From Desulfoprunum sp. (GTDB lineage: Bacteria; Desulfobacterota; Desulfobulbia; Desulfobulbales; Desulfocapsaceae), in NCBI GenBank assembly GCA_030696435.1, contig JAUYSF010000213.1:1-22423 (forward strand): a DNA stretch of 22,423 nt, written 5' to 3'. The notes beneath the pieces are model-generated. The model was not told the origin of the DNA and did no database searches. It worked only from the letters and a program-made list of their open reading frames with translations. The translations under genes were made by a program, and so were the position numbers. Shown piece after piece: positions 1 through 8,863 of the stretch (position 1 is the first letter of the stretch; every line of letters starts with the position of its first letter).

Positions 1-161
1 TGCTGACGAGCTACATACCGACTACTCCTTGCCCTTCCAACCTCCTCGGTATCGGCAAAGACCATCACTGTGGCAATGGCACCGGCCAGTTCCTGTACCT
101 GATTGTTCTGCGTTGTTGGCTGGACTTCGAACTGATAAAAGAGTGGATAAATTGTCACCAT
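1..161 (-). CDS. Partial protein of unknown function (N-terminal 53 residues)
   Basis: An open frame starts at an ATG at 161-159 and stays open to the window edge, so the 3' end is missing. A good ribosome binding site, AGGAAGG (175-169), lies seven bases before the ATG. The visible residues begin MVTIYPLFYQFEVQPTTQN and continue with a hydrophobic/acidic stretch AGAIATVMVFADTEE. There is no signal peptide and no motif I recognise. The gene follows the YgjP-like peptidase gene in the same direction after a 134-base gap, so it may be the next cistron of the restriction locus or the first gene of a new unit. Protein-like composition, a clean start and the ribosome site support a real gene; no function can be given. 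Confidence 0.55.
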   Translation of the reverse strand, partial: MVTIYPLFYQFEVQPTTQNNQVQELAGAIATVMVFADTEEVGRARSSRYVARQ

Positions 162-168
162 CGTCAGT

Positions 169-194
169 CCTTCCTGGTAAGGAACAATTTCCTT
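169..194 (-). promoter_or_regulatory. Possible leader hairpins that could mask a ribosome binding site
   Basis: Read on the minus strand, three short segments follow each other: AAGGAA (194-189), TTCCTT (184-179) and the ribosome binding site AGGAAGG (175-169) of the gene starting at 161. The middle segment can pair with the first (6 bp, 4-base loop) or, in part, with the ribosome site (5 bp, 4-base loop). The two folds exclude each other. This is a visible complementarity; a regulatory role is inference. Confidence 0.25.
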
Positions 195-254
195 TACAAA
201 AAAACCCGAAAAATATCAGCTGTCACAATATCATGCTGGATGTTGCCGGACAAA

Positions 255-292
255 CAAAAAGCCCTCTTTTGTACCTGCTTTATGTTTGGGCT
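255..292 (-). terminator. Weak candidate terminator after the restriction operon
   Basis: Just after the peptidase stop codon the minus strand reads AGCCC (292-288), a 23-base loop, GGGCT (264-260), then a short T run. The stem is only five base pairs and the loop is long, so termination here would be inefficient. It is listed because it sits exactly at the end of the last hsd-linked cistron. Confidence 0.3.
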
Positions 293-295
293 ACA

Positions 296-1003
296 CTACA
301 GATCCAGCCCAGCGCCATGCTTTTTCAACCAATTCTTTCTTTCAAGATAATCGGGCATAACCTTGTCCACCTCATTCCAAAAGGCATCGGAATGATTCCT
401 CTGGTGGAGGTGGCACAACTCATGGACCACCATGTAATCTACAATTTTCGGCGGGGCCATCATGCATTTCCAATGAAAGGAAAGCGAATTCCCCACGGTG
501 CAACTCGCCCAGCGAAAGCCCAGCTCCTTGACCGTTGTCCCTGATGGATGGACTCCAACCTTCGGTGCAAAATTGGCAACACGCTCCCGGATACGTTGTT
601 CACCTTTAGCCGAATAAAAGTCTACAAAGGCCGCCCTTGCCGCACCCTCTCCACCCTGTTCAATCAGTGTGCGTCGCAGACAGAAACGACCATCTTTTAG
701 CTGTAAATCAGCAGCTTTCCCGAAGACCAGCGACAAACGATAGGAGCTCCCTAAGTAGAGAAACGATTCCCCATTCACCCACTCCCGCACCACCGCCGTG
801 GCGTTCAAATCGCGCCACTCCGCCAAATTCCTATATATCCACATCCGTTTGCTTTCCACCACGGCATCCACCTGTTCGGGGCTGATGCCGATGGGCGGAT
901 GGACAATCACCAGCCCATTGCGCTCAATGACAATATCCGTGGTCTTTCTGTCTGTGCCGGGCAATAGATGATACTCAATGTCTCGTATGCGTCGTGTGTT
1001 CAT
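296..1003 (-). CDS. YgjP-like (DUF45) zinc metallopeptidase linked to hsdR
   Basis: This 235-residue protein belongs to the YgjP/DUF45 family of predicted zinc metallopeptidases (related to M48/WLM/SprT-type gluzincins). The zinc site is visible as HELCH at residues 194-198, with a further likely histidine ligand in RNHSDAFW (H204). The family landmark RWASC lies around residues 164-168, and APPKIVDYMVVHELCH-like spacing is typical. There is no signal peptide or membrane segment, so it should be cytoplasmic. Its ATG overlaps the hsdR stop as ATGA, so it is probably translated by ribosomes finishing hsdR. Such peptidase genes are often found beside type I restriction genes, but their substrate is unknown to me. 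Family assignment is firm; a role in controlling restriction is inference. Confidence 0.88.
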   Translation of the reverse strand: MNTRRIRDIEYHLLPGTDRKTTDIVIERNGLVIVHPPIGISPEQVDAVVESKRMWIYRNLAEWRDLNATAVVREWVNGESFLYLGSSYRLSLVFGKAADLQLKDGRFCLRRTLIEQGGEGAARAAFVDFYSAKGEQRIRERVANFAPKVGVHPSGTTVKELGFRWASCTVGNSLSFHWKCMMAPPKIVDYMVVHELCHLHQRNHSDAFWNEVDKVMPDYLERKNWLKKHGAGLDL

Positions 1004-4000
1004 TCTGTACTACCTTTGAGTAAGGCATCATGTCGATTTTTCGCGAGCTTCATTATTTCCACCGCTACCCGCTCTCGGTTTTGTTTGAGCTCTTCAATGC
1101 CGGTCAGCATCAAAGCGGTTTTAATCTCGCTCCGGGTCTTTTTCTGTTTATCGGCATTGGTCCAGAAATCAATGCTGCCGATACTGTCCTGCAAAGTATC
1201 AACAATTGCCTCCATCAATACCTTCATGCTGGCCCTGGCCGCATGGGGGACCTTGCCATCGATAAAGGCCTCATTGGCGATATGGGCGTAAAAGGTGGTG
1301 GCTTCCTTACTCATGCCATCTTCTCCGGTTTTACGACCTTCAACCACCTCTGTCCGCAGTTTCTCCAAGGCATCGGCCAGCAGTTCCCACTGGTCGTGAT
1401 GTTGGTCGATCAGATGCTCGACCTTCTCCGACAAGCTCTTATAAAAAGCCGGATCTTCATCATGGTGGACCGTGCAATGCTTGCGAATGGCATGCTCCAT
1501 TTCGCTGGCCTTGGCCTCTAGGTTGCCGGCGGCGTGTTTGTTCAGGTTCTCGATAAAGTCATCGGCCAGCAGCTCCACCGGCGGCACCTTGGGGTTGATG
1601 CCCAAGCTGATCAAATGGGCGTTGATCAGGTCTTTTACCTTTTGACCGGCATCACCCAGGCTCAAGCTGGTATCTTTGTAGCGCTCTTTGGTGACCCGTA
1701 AAATATAGCCGAATCGTTTTGCCGGCACCCGGTAGGGATGGGCGGCCTGGTGGGGCAGAATAATATCCATGCTCATCAAAAACTTTTTCAAATACACGTC
1801 AAAGTCGGCACGGATTTTTTCATCCTTCAACAAGGTAACCGCCGCATGCACCACCGCGGCGTCGGCCTCCACACCTGACAACCTCCCCTCGACGAACTCG
1901 GCCACCTGCTTCACTTTGTGCTCGGCAAACAATTGCAGCAGGCGCTGGTACCGCTCTTCTAAAACCGGCACTTCCGAGGTGATGCTTTTCAGGCCTGCCG
2001 CCAGCTCTTCCTGCTCATCGGTGGCGGCATACAGGGTTAAGGCCTCGGTGAGATGGTTGGCGAGACCGATATAGTCCACCACATAGCCGCGTTTTTTGCC
2101 GGTTTTGACACGATTGGTCCGGGCAATGGCCTGCAGCAGGGTGTGTTCCCGGATTTTTTTATCAAGGTACATAACCTGCTCAATCGGCGCGTCAAAGCCG
2201 GTGAGCAGCATATCGCAGACGATCAGAAAGGCAATCCCCGTGTATTGCTTATCCGGGTCGTCAAAGTCAAAGGGCCGGCAGAAATTAGCAACCGCAGCCC
2301 ACTCTTTGGCCTGCCGGCGAGCGTGCGTCAAATAGGCCGCCTCATTGGTGCCATCACCGGACACCACTACCGCCGCCTTCAAGAAAGCGATTTTTTTGAT
2401 CAGTTCCTCATCAGGCTGCGGTTCCGCCTTGGCCTTGGCCAACCGCGCGTGCAAAGCGTCCTCAATCGCGGTTTGATAGCGCAGGGCCGCCAATTTGGAA
2501 TGGCAGACCACCTGGGCCTTAAAGCCGTTGGGCAGGATATGGCTGATATAGTGATCCACCAGGTCCACGGCAATGGCCGCAATCCGCTGCTCCGCTTCGA
2601 GGATGTCACCGGTTGCCCCGTATTTTTTCTTTATGGCCAGCAGCTCTTCTTCGCTGCGGTCCTTGAACAAATCCTCGAAGGCGGTTTCAAAACCGTGTTT
2701 ATCATAAAGGGCGGTATCGGCGGTTTTGCCTTCATAGAGAATCTGCAGGGTGGCGCCGTCGTTGACCGCATCCATCAACCGATAGGTGTCGATATACTGG
2801 CCAAAGCGTTTGGTGGTTTTCCTTTCGCCATGGCGTTCGGTGAGCAGCGGCGTGCCGGTAAAGGCGATCCGCACGGCATGGGGAAAGGCCTCGAAAATAT
2901 TATCGCCCAGTTCGGATCCCTGGGTGCGGTGCGCTTCATCAATCATGAGGAGAATGCGCTCCGAAGCATTGACCACGCCAAAGGTCTTGCCCGAGGGGAT
3001 GGCCAGATAGGTGCCCAAGGCCTCGGCAACCTTTAAACTGAGACTCTCTTCCCGCTGCTGAAATTTATGGACCATCACCATGTTGAGATCAGAGCTGTCG
3101 GGAGAGAGCTGATGGCGCAGGTCCCCAACACTTTCGATGATATTGACCCGACCGCCGATCAGTGTCGCGGTCTTGCTCAGTTGGTCCTCCAGGTCGATGC
3201 GGTCGTTGACCAACACGATTTTGAAATCGTTTAAGTCTTTCGAGGTCCGCATCATCCGTGCCACAAAGACCATGGTCAGCGATTTACCAGATCCTTGCGT
3301 ATGCCAGACCACGCCGCTCTTTTGCGCCTGGGTCGTGCCATGGCGCAGCCGGTCGCAGATCTTGCCCGCCGCCCGGAATTGCTGATACCGACATACTACC
3401 TTGATGCGCGGGCCGCTGTCGGTCTCCATGAAGACGGATGAGGTCCGCAGGATCCGCAGCAGGTTGTGTTTATTCAGCATCCCGGCAATGAGCTGCTGTT
3501 GCTGGTTGAGGCCCTCGGCGGTGGTGTCTGCCTGCGGCCACTGGGTTTTCCAGGGAAAGAAGTGCTCGATGCCGGAGGTAATGGTGCCGAAGTCGGCCTG
3601 GAGGCCACCGGTGCGGATCAGCAGCAGATTGGTATGGAACAAGCGCGGCTCGCCCTCTTTAAGACCATGCTGACTGGTGGCAATACGCCGGTTCATATAG
3701 CGCTGCAGTTGCTCGAAGGCCTCGTCCATGGGGTTGGCGCAGGTCGGCCCGCCCTTTTTACACTCCACCACCGCTAGGGGGATGCCATTCACAAAGAGGA
3801 CAATATCCGGGATGATGAACTGTTTCACGCAGCCCGGCGTATCGATCCGGAACTGGTTGATGGCGTGGAATTGATTGTTCTCGGGGCTGGCGAAATCAAT
3901 GAGCTGGACCACTGGGTCTTGTTCGCCGGTGCGTTCGTTGACATCGACCTGGGCCTTGAAGAGGAGTTTCTGAACGGCCTCGTTGGCCTCCAGCAGGGTG

Positions 4001-4254
4001 CGGTTGGGTTGGCGGAGAATCTGGTCGTGCAGGTCCTGCAGTTGCTTAGCGGTCAGCCAGTTGGCCCCTATGTTGGTGGTGTTGATCTTGAGCACCGCCC
4101 GAGCAAAGACCTCGGGCAGGAGCCATTGGCGGAAGGTCTGGCGCAGGCTCTTGCTTGGGTCCTGCGGGATCTCCTGGCCTTGGTCGAATATTGTCCAACC
4201 CAGGGTAGCGAGCTGCTGCAGAAACGGCTGCTCGACCTCGGTGTATTCAGACAT
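1000..4254 (-). CDS. hsdR: Type I restriction enzyme, R (endonuclease/translocase) subunit
   Basis: This 1084-residue HsdR is the ATP-driven translocase and nuclease of the type I complex (expected R2M2S). The N-terminal nuclease core is visible as D150 in IIPDIVLF followed by ECK at 164-166, the PD-(D/E)xK pattern. The superfamily 2 helicase motor follows: Walker A TQGSGKS (319-325), DEAH box (439-442), motif III FTGTP (465-469), and motif VI QAIARTNR further on, near residue 725. The C-terminal ~250 residues are helical and probably bind the methylase core. Length is normal for the family and no frameshift is seen, so the enzyme looks active. The start at 4254 overlaps the end of hsdS by 8 bases, and its own stop overlaps the peptidase start by 4. 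Confidence 0.97.
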   Translation of the reverse strand: MSEYTEVEQPFLQQLATLGWTIFDQGQEIPQDPSKSLRQTFRQWLLPEVFARAVLKINTTNIGANWLTAKQLQDLHDQILRQPNRTLLEANEAVQKLLFKAQVDVNERTGEQDPVVQLIDFASPENNQFHAINQFRIDTPGCVKQFIIPDIVLFVNGIPLAVVECKKGGPTCANPMDEAFEQLQRYMNRRIATSQHGLKEGEPRLFHTNLLLIRTGGLQADFGTITSGIEHFFPWKTQWPQADTTAEGLNQQQQLIAGMLNKHNLLRILRTSSVFMETDSGPRIKVVCRYQQFRAAGKICDRLRHGTTQAQKSGVVWHTQGSGKSLTMVFVARMMRTSKDLNDFKIVLVNDRIDLEDQLSKTATLIGGRVNIIESVGDLRHQLSPDSSDLNMVMVHKFQQREESLSLKVAEALGTYLAIPSGKTFGVVNASERILLMIDEAHRTQGSELGDNIFEAFPHAVRIAFTGTPLLTERHGERKTTKRFGQYIDTYRLMDAVNDGATLQILYEGKTADTALYDKHGFETAFEDLFKDRSEEELLAIKKKYGATGDILEAEQRIAAIAVDLVDHYISHILPNGFKAQVVCHSKLAALRYQTAIEDALHARLAKAKAEPQPDEELIKKIAFLKAAVVVSGDGTNEAAYLTHARRQAKEWAAVANFCRPFDFDDPDKQYTGIAFLIVCDMLLTGFDAPIEQVMYLDKKIREHTLLQAIARTNRVKTGKKRGYVVDYIGLANHLTEALTLYAATDEQEELAAGLKSITSEVPVLEERYQRLLQLFAEHKVKQVAEFVEGRLSGVEADAAVVHAAVTLLKDEKIRADFDVYLKKFLMSMDIILPHQAAHPYRVPAKRFGYILRVTKERYKDTSLSLGDAGQKVKDLINAHLISLGINPKVPPVELLADDFIENLNKHAAGNLEAKASEMEHAIRKHCTVHHDEDPAFYKSLSEKVEHLIDQHHDQWELLADALEKLRTEVVEGRKTGEDGMSKEATTFYAHIANEAFIDGKVPHAARASMKVLMEAIVDTLQDSIGSIDFWTNADKQKKTRSEIKTALMLTGIEELKQNRERVAVEIMKLAKNRHDALLKGSTE

Positions 4255-5572
4255 GGGCGGGTTCCGCTTGCTCGATGGTGACCGGGACTTTGCCGGTGAG
4301 AAGGTCGTGCATGAGGCCGGATTTTTGTTTTTGTAATTTTTCCAGATTATCTCGTTCGGAGTCTATCTTTGTCTTGATAGCATTATAGCGCTCGAATATT
4401 CTCTCTTGCTCCTGTGGGGGCGGAATCGGCAATCTGAGTGTCTTTAATGTTTTTGATTGAATGGCATCCATAATTCCGCCTTGTGTTTCTCTTCTGAACC
4501 AGGATTTAACCCATTCAGCAAAATTAAGTTGCCAACATATGAGCTCAGGCACAACTTTTTCTTGGTCAAAAGTCATGGCCCATAAATGTTTTGATGACAG
4601 GGCGTTATCGATATAATTGGGGACTAGAGCACACCGTCCTACGGTCCCCATGATTGTTATAACAACATCTCGTGGTTTAACCGCGTACTTACTCAACTCT
4701 CTGAATTTTTTTTCCGAAACAAACCGACGGAAAATTGGAACGAAATTTTCAACATGAATATTGTCAATCCCTAAGAATGGGACCCCTTCCTCTACAAGTT
4801 CAGCTTTTAAAAGTGCACTTCCAAAAGGGCCACTTCGCATATTATTCGCAACTGGACCCAGAAGGTTGGCAATTTGGTCGCAACCCCACTCCTTCGGAAT
4901 CCAGCCGATAAGGGTTTCTTGATACAGTTCCGGGGCCTGGTCTCTGGAGGGGCGGAGTTTGCCATCAGCGGTGAGGCCACGGGTAAACAAGTCGTGCATT
5001 AACCCCGCTTTGATTTGCTGGTATTTGTGGATCAGGGCCTCGGTTTTTTTGATGGTTTGATCGAGGGTGACAAGAATGGCAGCAATTTTTTGTTGCAGTT
5101 TTTTTGGTGCAAGAGGAATAGCCGTAGCTGCGATAGCCCCGTTCGACAACCCATAGCGAGTTGAACCTGCAGCCATTCTTGAAAAATATTTAGCGACTGA
5201 GCTTGATGCTAATTGTTTGGAAAGATAGACAGAATTAACTTTTTCCTTATCCGGTTTAATTAACGCCAGATGATAACCACAGACGAGCTCGCTAATGTCG
5301 TCCATAACCACCGCCGGGATACCAATATCGAATGGTGTCTCCGAATCTTTGGTGATAATTACATCACCACTGGATACTTTAAATTTTTCTCTTTCAACCG
5401 CGCTGGCAGTTGATTGCATAAATTCAAGACTTGCAGTTATGTAGGCATTTGAATAAACGTTCATGTAATTGCAGAGTTGGGCGGGTTTCTCCCCTGGCAT
5501 GGATTTTTTATCAACATTGCTAACTCGTATTTCAGCCAGTTCCGACAACGGACAGGTTGTCCAATCACTCAT
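4247..5572 (-). CDS. hsdS: Type I restriction enzyme, S (specificity) subunit
   Basis: This 441-residue HsdS chooses the bipartite DNA target of the complex. It has the usual two-part design: a first target recognition domain (about residues 1-150), a central conserved helical region containing [20 protein letters not shown] and [10 protein letters not shown], a second recognition domain (about 220-380), and a distal conserved region with [10 protein letters not shown] and [10 protein letters not shown]. The repeated GLMHDL(F/L)T(R/G)G-type segment marks the internal pseudo-symmetry. The DNA of the two recognition domains looks clearly more AT-rich than hsdM and hsdR, as expected for domains exchanged by recombination. 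Start at 5572 overlaps the hsdM end by 8 bases. The recognition sequence cannot be read from the protein. Confidence 0.95.
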   Translation of the reverse strand: MSDWTTCPLSELAEIRVSNVDKKSMPGEKPAQLCNYMNVYSNAYITASLEFMQSTASAVEREKFKVSSGDVIITKDSETPFDIGIPAVVMDDISELVCGYHLALIKPDKEKVNSVYLSKQLASSSVAKYFSRMAAGSTRYGLSNGAIAATAIPLAPKKLQQKIAAILVTLDQTIKKTEALIHKYQQIKAGLMHDLFTRGLTADGKLRPSRDQAPELYQETLIGWIPKEWGCDQIANLLGPVANNMRSGPFGSALLKAELVEEGVPFLGIDNIHVENFVPIFRRFVSEKKFRELSKYAVKPRDVVITIMGTVGRCALVPNYIDNALSSKHLWAMTFDQEKVVPELICWQLNFAEWVKSWFRRETQGGIMDAIQSKTLKTLRLPIPPPQEQERIFERYNAIKTKIDSERDNLEKLQKQKSGLMHDLLTGKVPVTIEQAEPAHV

Positions 5573-8300
5573 ACCCCAACTCCACCAAAAAGGCCTTCAG
5601 CTGCTTTGATGCCGCATCTCGTTCAGCTTCAATAGTCCTGGCAGTAACCGCATATTTGCTCCACAAATTTTCAATGGCCTTGATGCAGGCACGTTGGTCA
5701 GCCCAGAGATAGGCCTGGTAGGTATCCAGCAACACCTGGCGCAACCGTTCCATGATCACAGTGCGGGCCTCGTCTGTGGAAATGTTCTCCCGCGCACTGG
5801 CCACCCGGAAATCGCGTTCTTTTTCGATGGATTTGAGCGCGGCTTTCAGGGCCTTGGCCTCATCCTCCAGCACCTTGTGCCGGGCAAGGCTTTGCTCAAT
5901 GCTCAGGGCGCGTTCCCTGGCCAGTTCACCCTGTTCCATGGCCTCGTTCAGGGCTTCGGCAAACTCGGAGGGGTGCTGCACCTGGCCAGCCAAATCGAGA
6001 ATGCGCCTGCCATGGGCAAACTGCGGGTCCGCTCCGGTGAACCCTTCGCTGCAGTAATAGCCTTTCTTGGCCTCTTGGGGCAGCAACCCTGCTACCTTGA
6101 TTTCGGTGAAGATATGGGTTGCCAGCTCTTTCAGTCGCTTCAGGTTCGCCTTCCATTCCCCGTTGACGATTTTCAGTTCTTCCTTTTTCTCTTTGACTTC
6201 GGCACTGGCCAGGAGCCCGCTGTCCTCGGTGTCTTCAAAATCTTCCTCATCGGCGCTCGCAAACAGAGCTTGCAACTCGGCAAGCCGGGCCTGGGCCTGT
6301 TCCATCTCGTCCAGCACTTCCGGGAACTGGCTGTGGAGAATGTCGGCATCGGGGATCAGTTCCGGCCCCCAACCACTGGCGGCAATGGATTTGAAATCAG
6401 CCTTGAGCAGATTGACGTAGTTGGCAAAGGCCCCGCGCACCTGGTAGGGGGTGAGCAGATCCTGACCCGCCAGCACCTCGGCAATGCTTTGGAGCAGGCT
6501 GCGGCGCATCAGGTAGACGTTGCCCGATTGTTCCTGCTGCTTTTCAGAGCCCGGGGCCAGGGCAGCAACAATCGGCAGGTTATCGTACCACCAGGATTCC
6601 ACCTGTTGCATAAAGATCCGGTGGCGTGCGATCACCGCTGGGTGGCGGCTGACAAAATCGGCAATACTCCGCTTATCGGCTATCGATGGGGCAAAATCGA
6701 GATACACCGCATCCCTGGCAATAAAGCAATCGTCCCGCAGTCCCGCGTAGTTGTCCCAGAAGTGGGCCAAGGCATCGACCTCGACCAGCGGGACCCCGCC
6801 ATGCAGATGGGCCCGCACATCCTGGGGTTCGGGTGGAGGGGCATTATCGACATAGCGGCGAATGTTGCAGTTGTAGTCTTCGGCGGCAATCTCGGCCACC
6901 GGCACCCGGCGGGCATAGGCGGGCAGGTCCGTGCCCTGGCGGTAGGCATGGACGATTTTATCGATGTCTTCCGGCCGCAGGTGATTCTGGGCCTTGCCTT
7001 CCCGGTATTCCCGATCCGCATTGATAAACAACACCTGGTCGCGCTGGGTCGCGCCCTGCTTGTTCATCACCAGAATACAGGCCGGAATGCCGGTACCGTA
7101 AAACAGGTTACTGGGCAGACCGATGATAGCCTCCAGGTAGCCTTTTCCAATGAAATGTTTGCGCGCGGCCCGCTCTTCACCGCCCCGAAACAAAACGCCG
7201 TGCGGCATGATGGTGGCCAGGCGGCCATCGTGCTTGAGGACCGCCAGCATGTGCTGCACAAACATCAGGTCGGCCTTTTTGCCTTTTTCCGGCATCATCA
7301 CCGGGAAGCGCCCGGAAAATTTGAGCTCTTTTTTGCTGTAGTTCTGGCTGAAGGGCGGGTTGGCCAACACCCGGTCAAAACGCTTGAGTTCGTTGTTGGC
7401 ATCCAGATGCTGCGGTTCCTTGATGGTGTCTTCCTGGCGGATATCGGCATGGGAGATGCCGTGCAACAGCATGTTCATCTTGCAGATCGACCAGGTGGTA
7501 CCGATCTTTTCCTGCCCGCTCAGTGACAACTCATTGGGGTTGCCGCCGCACTCGCGCAGATAATCCCGCGTTTGAATGAGCATGCCGCCCGAGCCTGCGG
7601 TGGGATCATAAACGCTCATGCCTTCCTGGGGGGCGCAAATTTCGACACAGACACGAACCACCTCGGCGGGCGTGTAAAATTCTCCGGCCTTTTTGCCGGC
7701 TGAGTCGGCGAAAAATTTGATCAGCCATTCGTAGGCGGCGCCCAGTAAATCAGGGAATTCAAAGTCCTCGTCGCTGAGCGGGATTTTTTCAAAGTTGAGG
7801 ACAAAGTCGGCCAGGGTGTCGTCATCAAGGGTGCGCTGGCCAATCTTGCGGTTAAAGTTGATGCCTTTGAGGACATCCTGGAGGGCATCGATGTTGGCAT
7901 CTTCAATGGCTTCGAGCGCCTTGTTCAAGGTGGTGCCGACGTTTTCTTTCACATGCTTGAGCGCAGGATGGCGCACGATCTTGGTTTCACCCTCCTTGGT
8001 GGCCAGCTCGTCCCAGCCTTCATTCCAGCGCGCCCGTTCCGGCACAAAAAAATACTTGCCGGAATAATTATCCGAGTCGTTCAGCTCGATGGCAATATCT
8101 TCCGCGCTCATCCCTCGGGCGGCGAGTTCCTTGTTCAGCTCAGCCCGGCGTTGATCAAACAGGTCGCTGGCCCGCTTCAAGAACAGCATACCGAAGATAT
8201 ATTCCTTGTATTCACTGGCATCCATGCTGCCACGGAGGTCGTCACAGGCGGTGAGCAGGAGATTTTCAAGGCGAGAGAGGGTGAGTTTGGTTTGGCTCAT
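5565..8300 (-). CDS. hsdM: Type I restriction enzyme, M (N6-adenine methyltransferase) subunit, long form
   Basis: HsdM methylates adenine in the target and forms the MTase core with HsdS. The N-terminal HsdM bundle covers about residues 1-150. The catalytic domain shows motif X-type GEFYTP (207-211), the SAM-binding motif DPTAGSGG (232-239) and the catalytic NPPF (314-317). At 911 residues it is much longer than the roughly 500-residue classical HsdM. From about residue 540 a further ~370 residues follow, largely charged and helical with probable coiled coils (around 645-730 and 790-840) and an acidic patch EEDFEDTED. The start has AGGAAG six bases upstream. It is the first gene of the operon, after a candidate promoter at 8404-8432. 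Confidence 0.95.
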   Translation of the reverse strand: MSQTKLTLSRLENLLLTACDDLRGSMDASEYKEYIFGMLFLKRASDLFDQRRAELNKELAARGMSAEDIAIELNDSDNYSGKYFFVPERARWNEGWDELATKEGETKIVRHPALKHVKENVGTTLNKALEAIEDANIDALQDVLKGINFNRKIGQRTLDDDTLADFVLNFEKIPLSDEDFEFPDLLGAAYEWLIKFFADSAGKKAGEFYTPAEVVRVCVEICAPQEGMSVYDPTAGSGGMLIQTRDYLRECGGNPNELSLSGQEKIGTTWSICKMNMLLHGISHADIRQEDTIKEPQHLDANNELKRFDRVLANPPFSQNYSKKELKFSGRFPVMMPEKGKKADLMFVQHMLAVLKHDGRLATIMPHGVLFRGGEERAARKHFIGKGYLEAIIGLPSNLFYGTGIPACILVMNKQGATQRDQVLFINADREYREGKAQNHLRPEDIDKIVHAYRQGTDLPAYARRVPVAEIAAEDYNCNIRRYVDNAPPPEPQDVRAHLHGGVPLVEVDALAHFWDNYAGLRDDCFIARDAVYLDFAPSIADKRSIADFVSRHPAVIARHRIFMQQVESWWYDNLPIVAALAPGSEKQQEQSGNVYLMRRSLLQSIAEVLAGQDLLTPYQVRGAFANYVNLLKADFKSIAASGWGPELIPDADILHSQFPEVLDEMEQAQARLAELQALFASADEEDFEDTEDSGLLASAEVKEKKEELKIVNGEWKANLKRLKELATHIFTEIKVAGLLPQEAKKGYYCSEGFTGADPQFAHGRRILDLAGQVQHPSEFAEALNEAMEQGELARERALSIEQSLARHKVLEDEAKALKAALKSIEKERDFRVASARENISTDEARTVIMERLRQVLLDTYQAYLWADQRACIKAIENLWSKYAVTARTIEAERDAASKQLKAFLVELGYE

Positions 8301-8403
8301 GAATACTTCCTATGGTTGATCGGATTCTTGAGAGGGTAGCCAATCCAAGCCAAAGATTAAGCAGAATAAAATAACGCAACTCCCTTAATAGAATTATTGT
8401 CCC

Positions 8404-8432
8404 ATATAAGCCTTGAACTGGAATGTTTGCAA
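8404..8432 (-). promoter_or_regulatory. Candidate sigma-70 promoter of the hsd operon
   Basis: The minus strand carries TTGCAA (8432-8427), a 17-base spacer, then TTATAT (8409-8404). This would start RNA near 8397 and give a leader of about 97 bases before hsdM. It is the best match I see in the interval upstream of hsdM. Confidence 0.5.
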
Positions 8433-8522
8433 TCTTCTTGCGCCGAGTTGATCAAAGAAAATAATCTTCCGGTTAAAGGATCGAACATTTGTGAGATCCG
8501 GGCAATGGGAAGAAACATTCAC

Positions 8523-8619
8523 AACGGGTAACTCAGCAGAAAAACACCCGAAACCCGTCATAGGCAAAGGATTTCATGGTAACGGGTAGAGCTTGGGGTG
8601 CTCATACTCCTTACCCGTT
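8523..8619. repeat. Cluster of ACCCG/CGGGT motifs with an imperfect inverted repeat
   Basis: Five copies of the ACCCG/CGGGT core fall within 97 bases: CGGGT at 8525-8529, ACCCG at 8546-8550 and 8553-8557, CGGGT at 8583-8587 and ACCCG at 8613-8617. AACGGGTA (8581-8588) and TACCCGTT (8612-8619) are perfect inverted copies, and between them GAGC (8589-8592) pairs with GCTC (8600-8603) around a 7-base loop. A direct copy of AACGGGTA lies at 8523-8530. This could be an operator, integrase arm sites or a structured RNA; none is proven. Confidence 0.5.
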
Positions 8620-8664
8620 TAACGAGTAGATGCTAATGGGTTTTGATGGATATCGCTGGACAAC

Positions 8665-8698
8665 AAAAAACCCGCAATCCTATCAGGAGAACGGGCTT
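8665..8698 (-). terminator. Intrinsic terminator of tRNA-Leu
   Basis: On the minus strand, about 30 bases after the tRNA, AAGCCCG (8698-8692) pairs with CGGGTTT (8674-8668) including one G-U pair. An inner TCCT/AGGA stem lies between them, and the hairpin runs into a T tract. A shorter T run on the other side could give partial activity in the plus direction. Confidence 0.75.
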
Positions 8699-8730
8699 TT
8701 GACTTATTTGGACTTTCTTGATCTATCAAA

Positions 8731-8817
8731 TGGTGCCGGAGGTCGGAATCGAACCGACATAGGGTTGCCCCTGCTGGATTTTGAGTCCAGTGCGTCTACC
8801 TATTTCACCACTCCGGC
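8731..8817 (-). tRNA. tRNA-Leu (anticodon CAA)
   Basis: The minus strand folds as a class II tRNA of 87 nt. The acceptor stem GCCGGAG pairs with CTCCGGC, and the encoded 3' end is ACCA. The anticodon stem CTGGA/TCCAG encloses loop CTCAAAA, giving anticodon CAA that reads UUG. The T arm contains GGTTCGATTCC, and a long variable arm (AGGGGCAACCCT region) is typical of tRNA-Leu. It has its own promoter and terminator. It lies next to pgsA, as tRNA genes including a tRNA-Leu do in E. coli, and is a plausible attachment site for the neighbouring restriction locus. Confidence 0.97.
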
Positions 8818-8829
8818 ATGTGAGGTTGT

Positions 8830-8859
8830 TTTATACCGTAACTCTTCTCGATCAGTCAA
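8830..8859 (-). promoter_or_regulatory. Promoter of tRNA-Leu
   Basis: The minus strand has TTGACT (8859-8854), an 18-base spacer and TATAAA (8835-8830), close to the sigma-70 consensus. Transcription would begin a few bases before the mature tRNA 5' end at 8817. It lies just after the pgsA stop codon. Confidence 0.7.
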
Positions 8860-8863
8860 GAAC

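Larger units (their letters stand above)
8301..8730. other. Junction between restriction locus and tRNA-Leu
   Basis: This 430-base stretch has no convincing protein gene on either strand. From hsdM outward it holds the hsdM ribosome site, the candidate promoter, an AT-rich stretch, a cluster of ACCCG/CGGGT motifs with a long hairpin (8523-8619) and the tRNA terminator (8665-8698). It lies directly past the 3' end of tRNA-Leu, where tRNA-targeted integration would place foreign DNA. No integrase gene or duplicate of the tRNA 3' end is visible in the window. Confidence 0.5.

Noticed and set aside
29..544. A plus-strand frame at the left end
   Set aside because: It is antisense to the peptidase gene and to the partial gene at 1-161, both better supported by motifs or ribosome site.
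2053..3036. A 327-codon plus-strand frame inside hsdR
   Set aside because: It is antisense to the helicase core of HsdR, where the real motifs lie in the opposite strand.
5694..7526. A long open frame (about 610 codons) on the plus strand inside hsdM
   Set aside because: It is antisense to a full-length HsdM with all methyltransferase motifs, has no recognisable domain or good ribosome site, and is expected from the codon pattern of the real gene.
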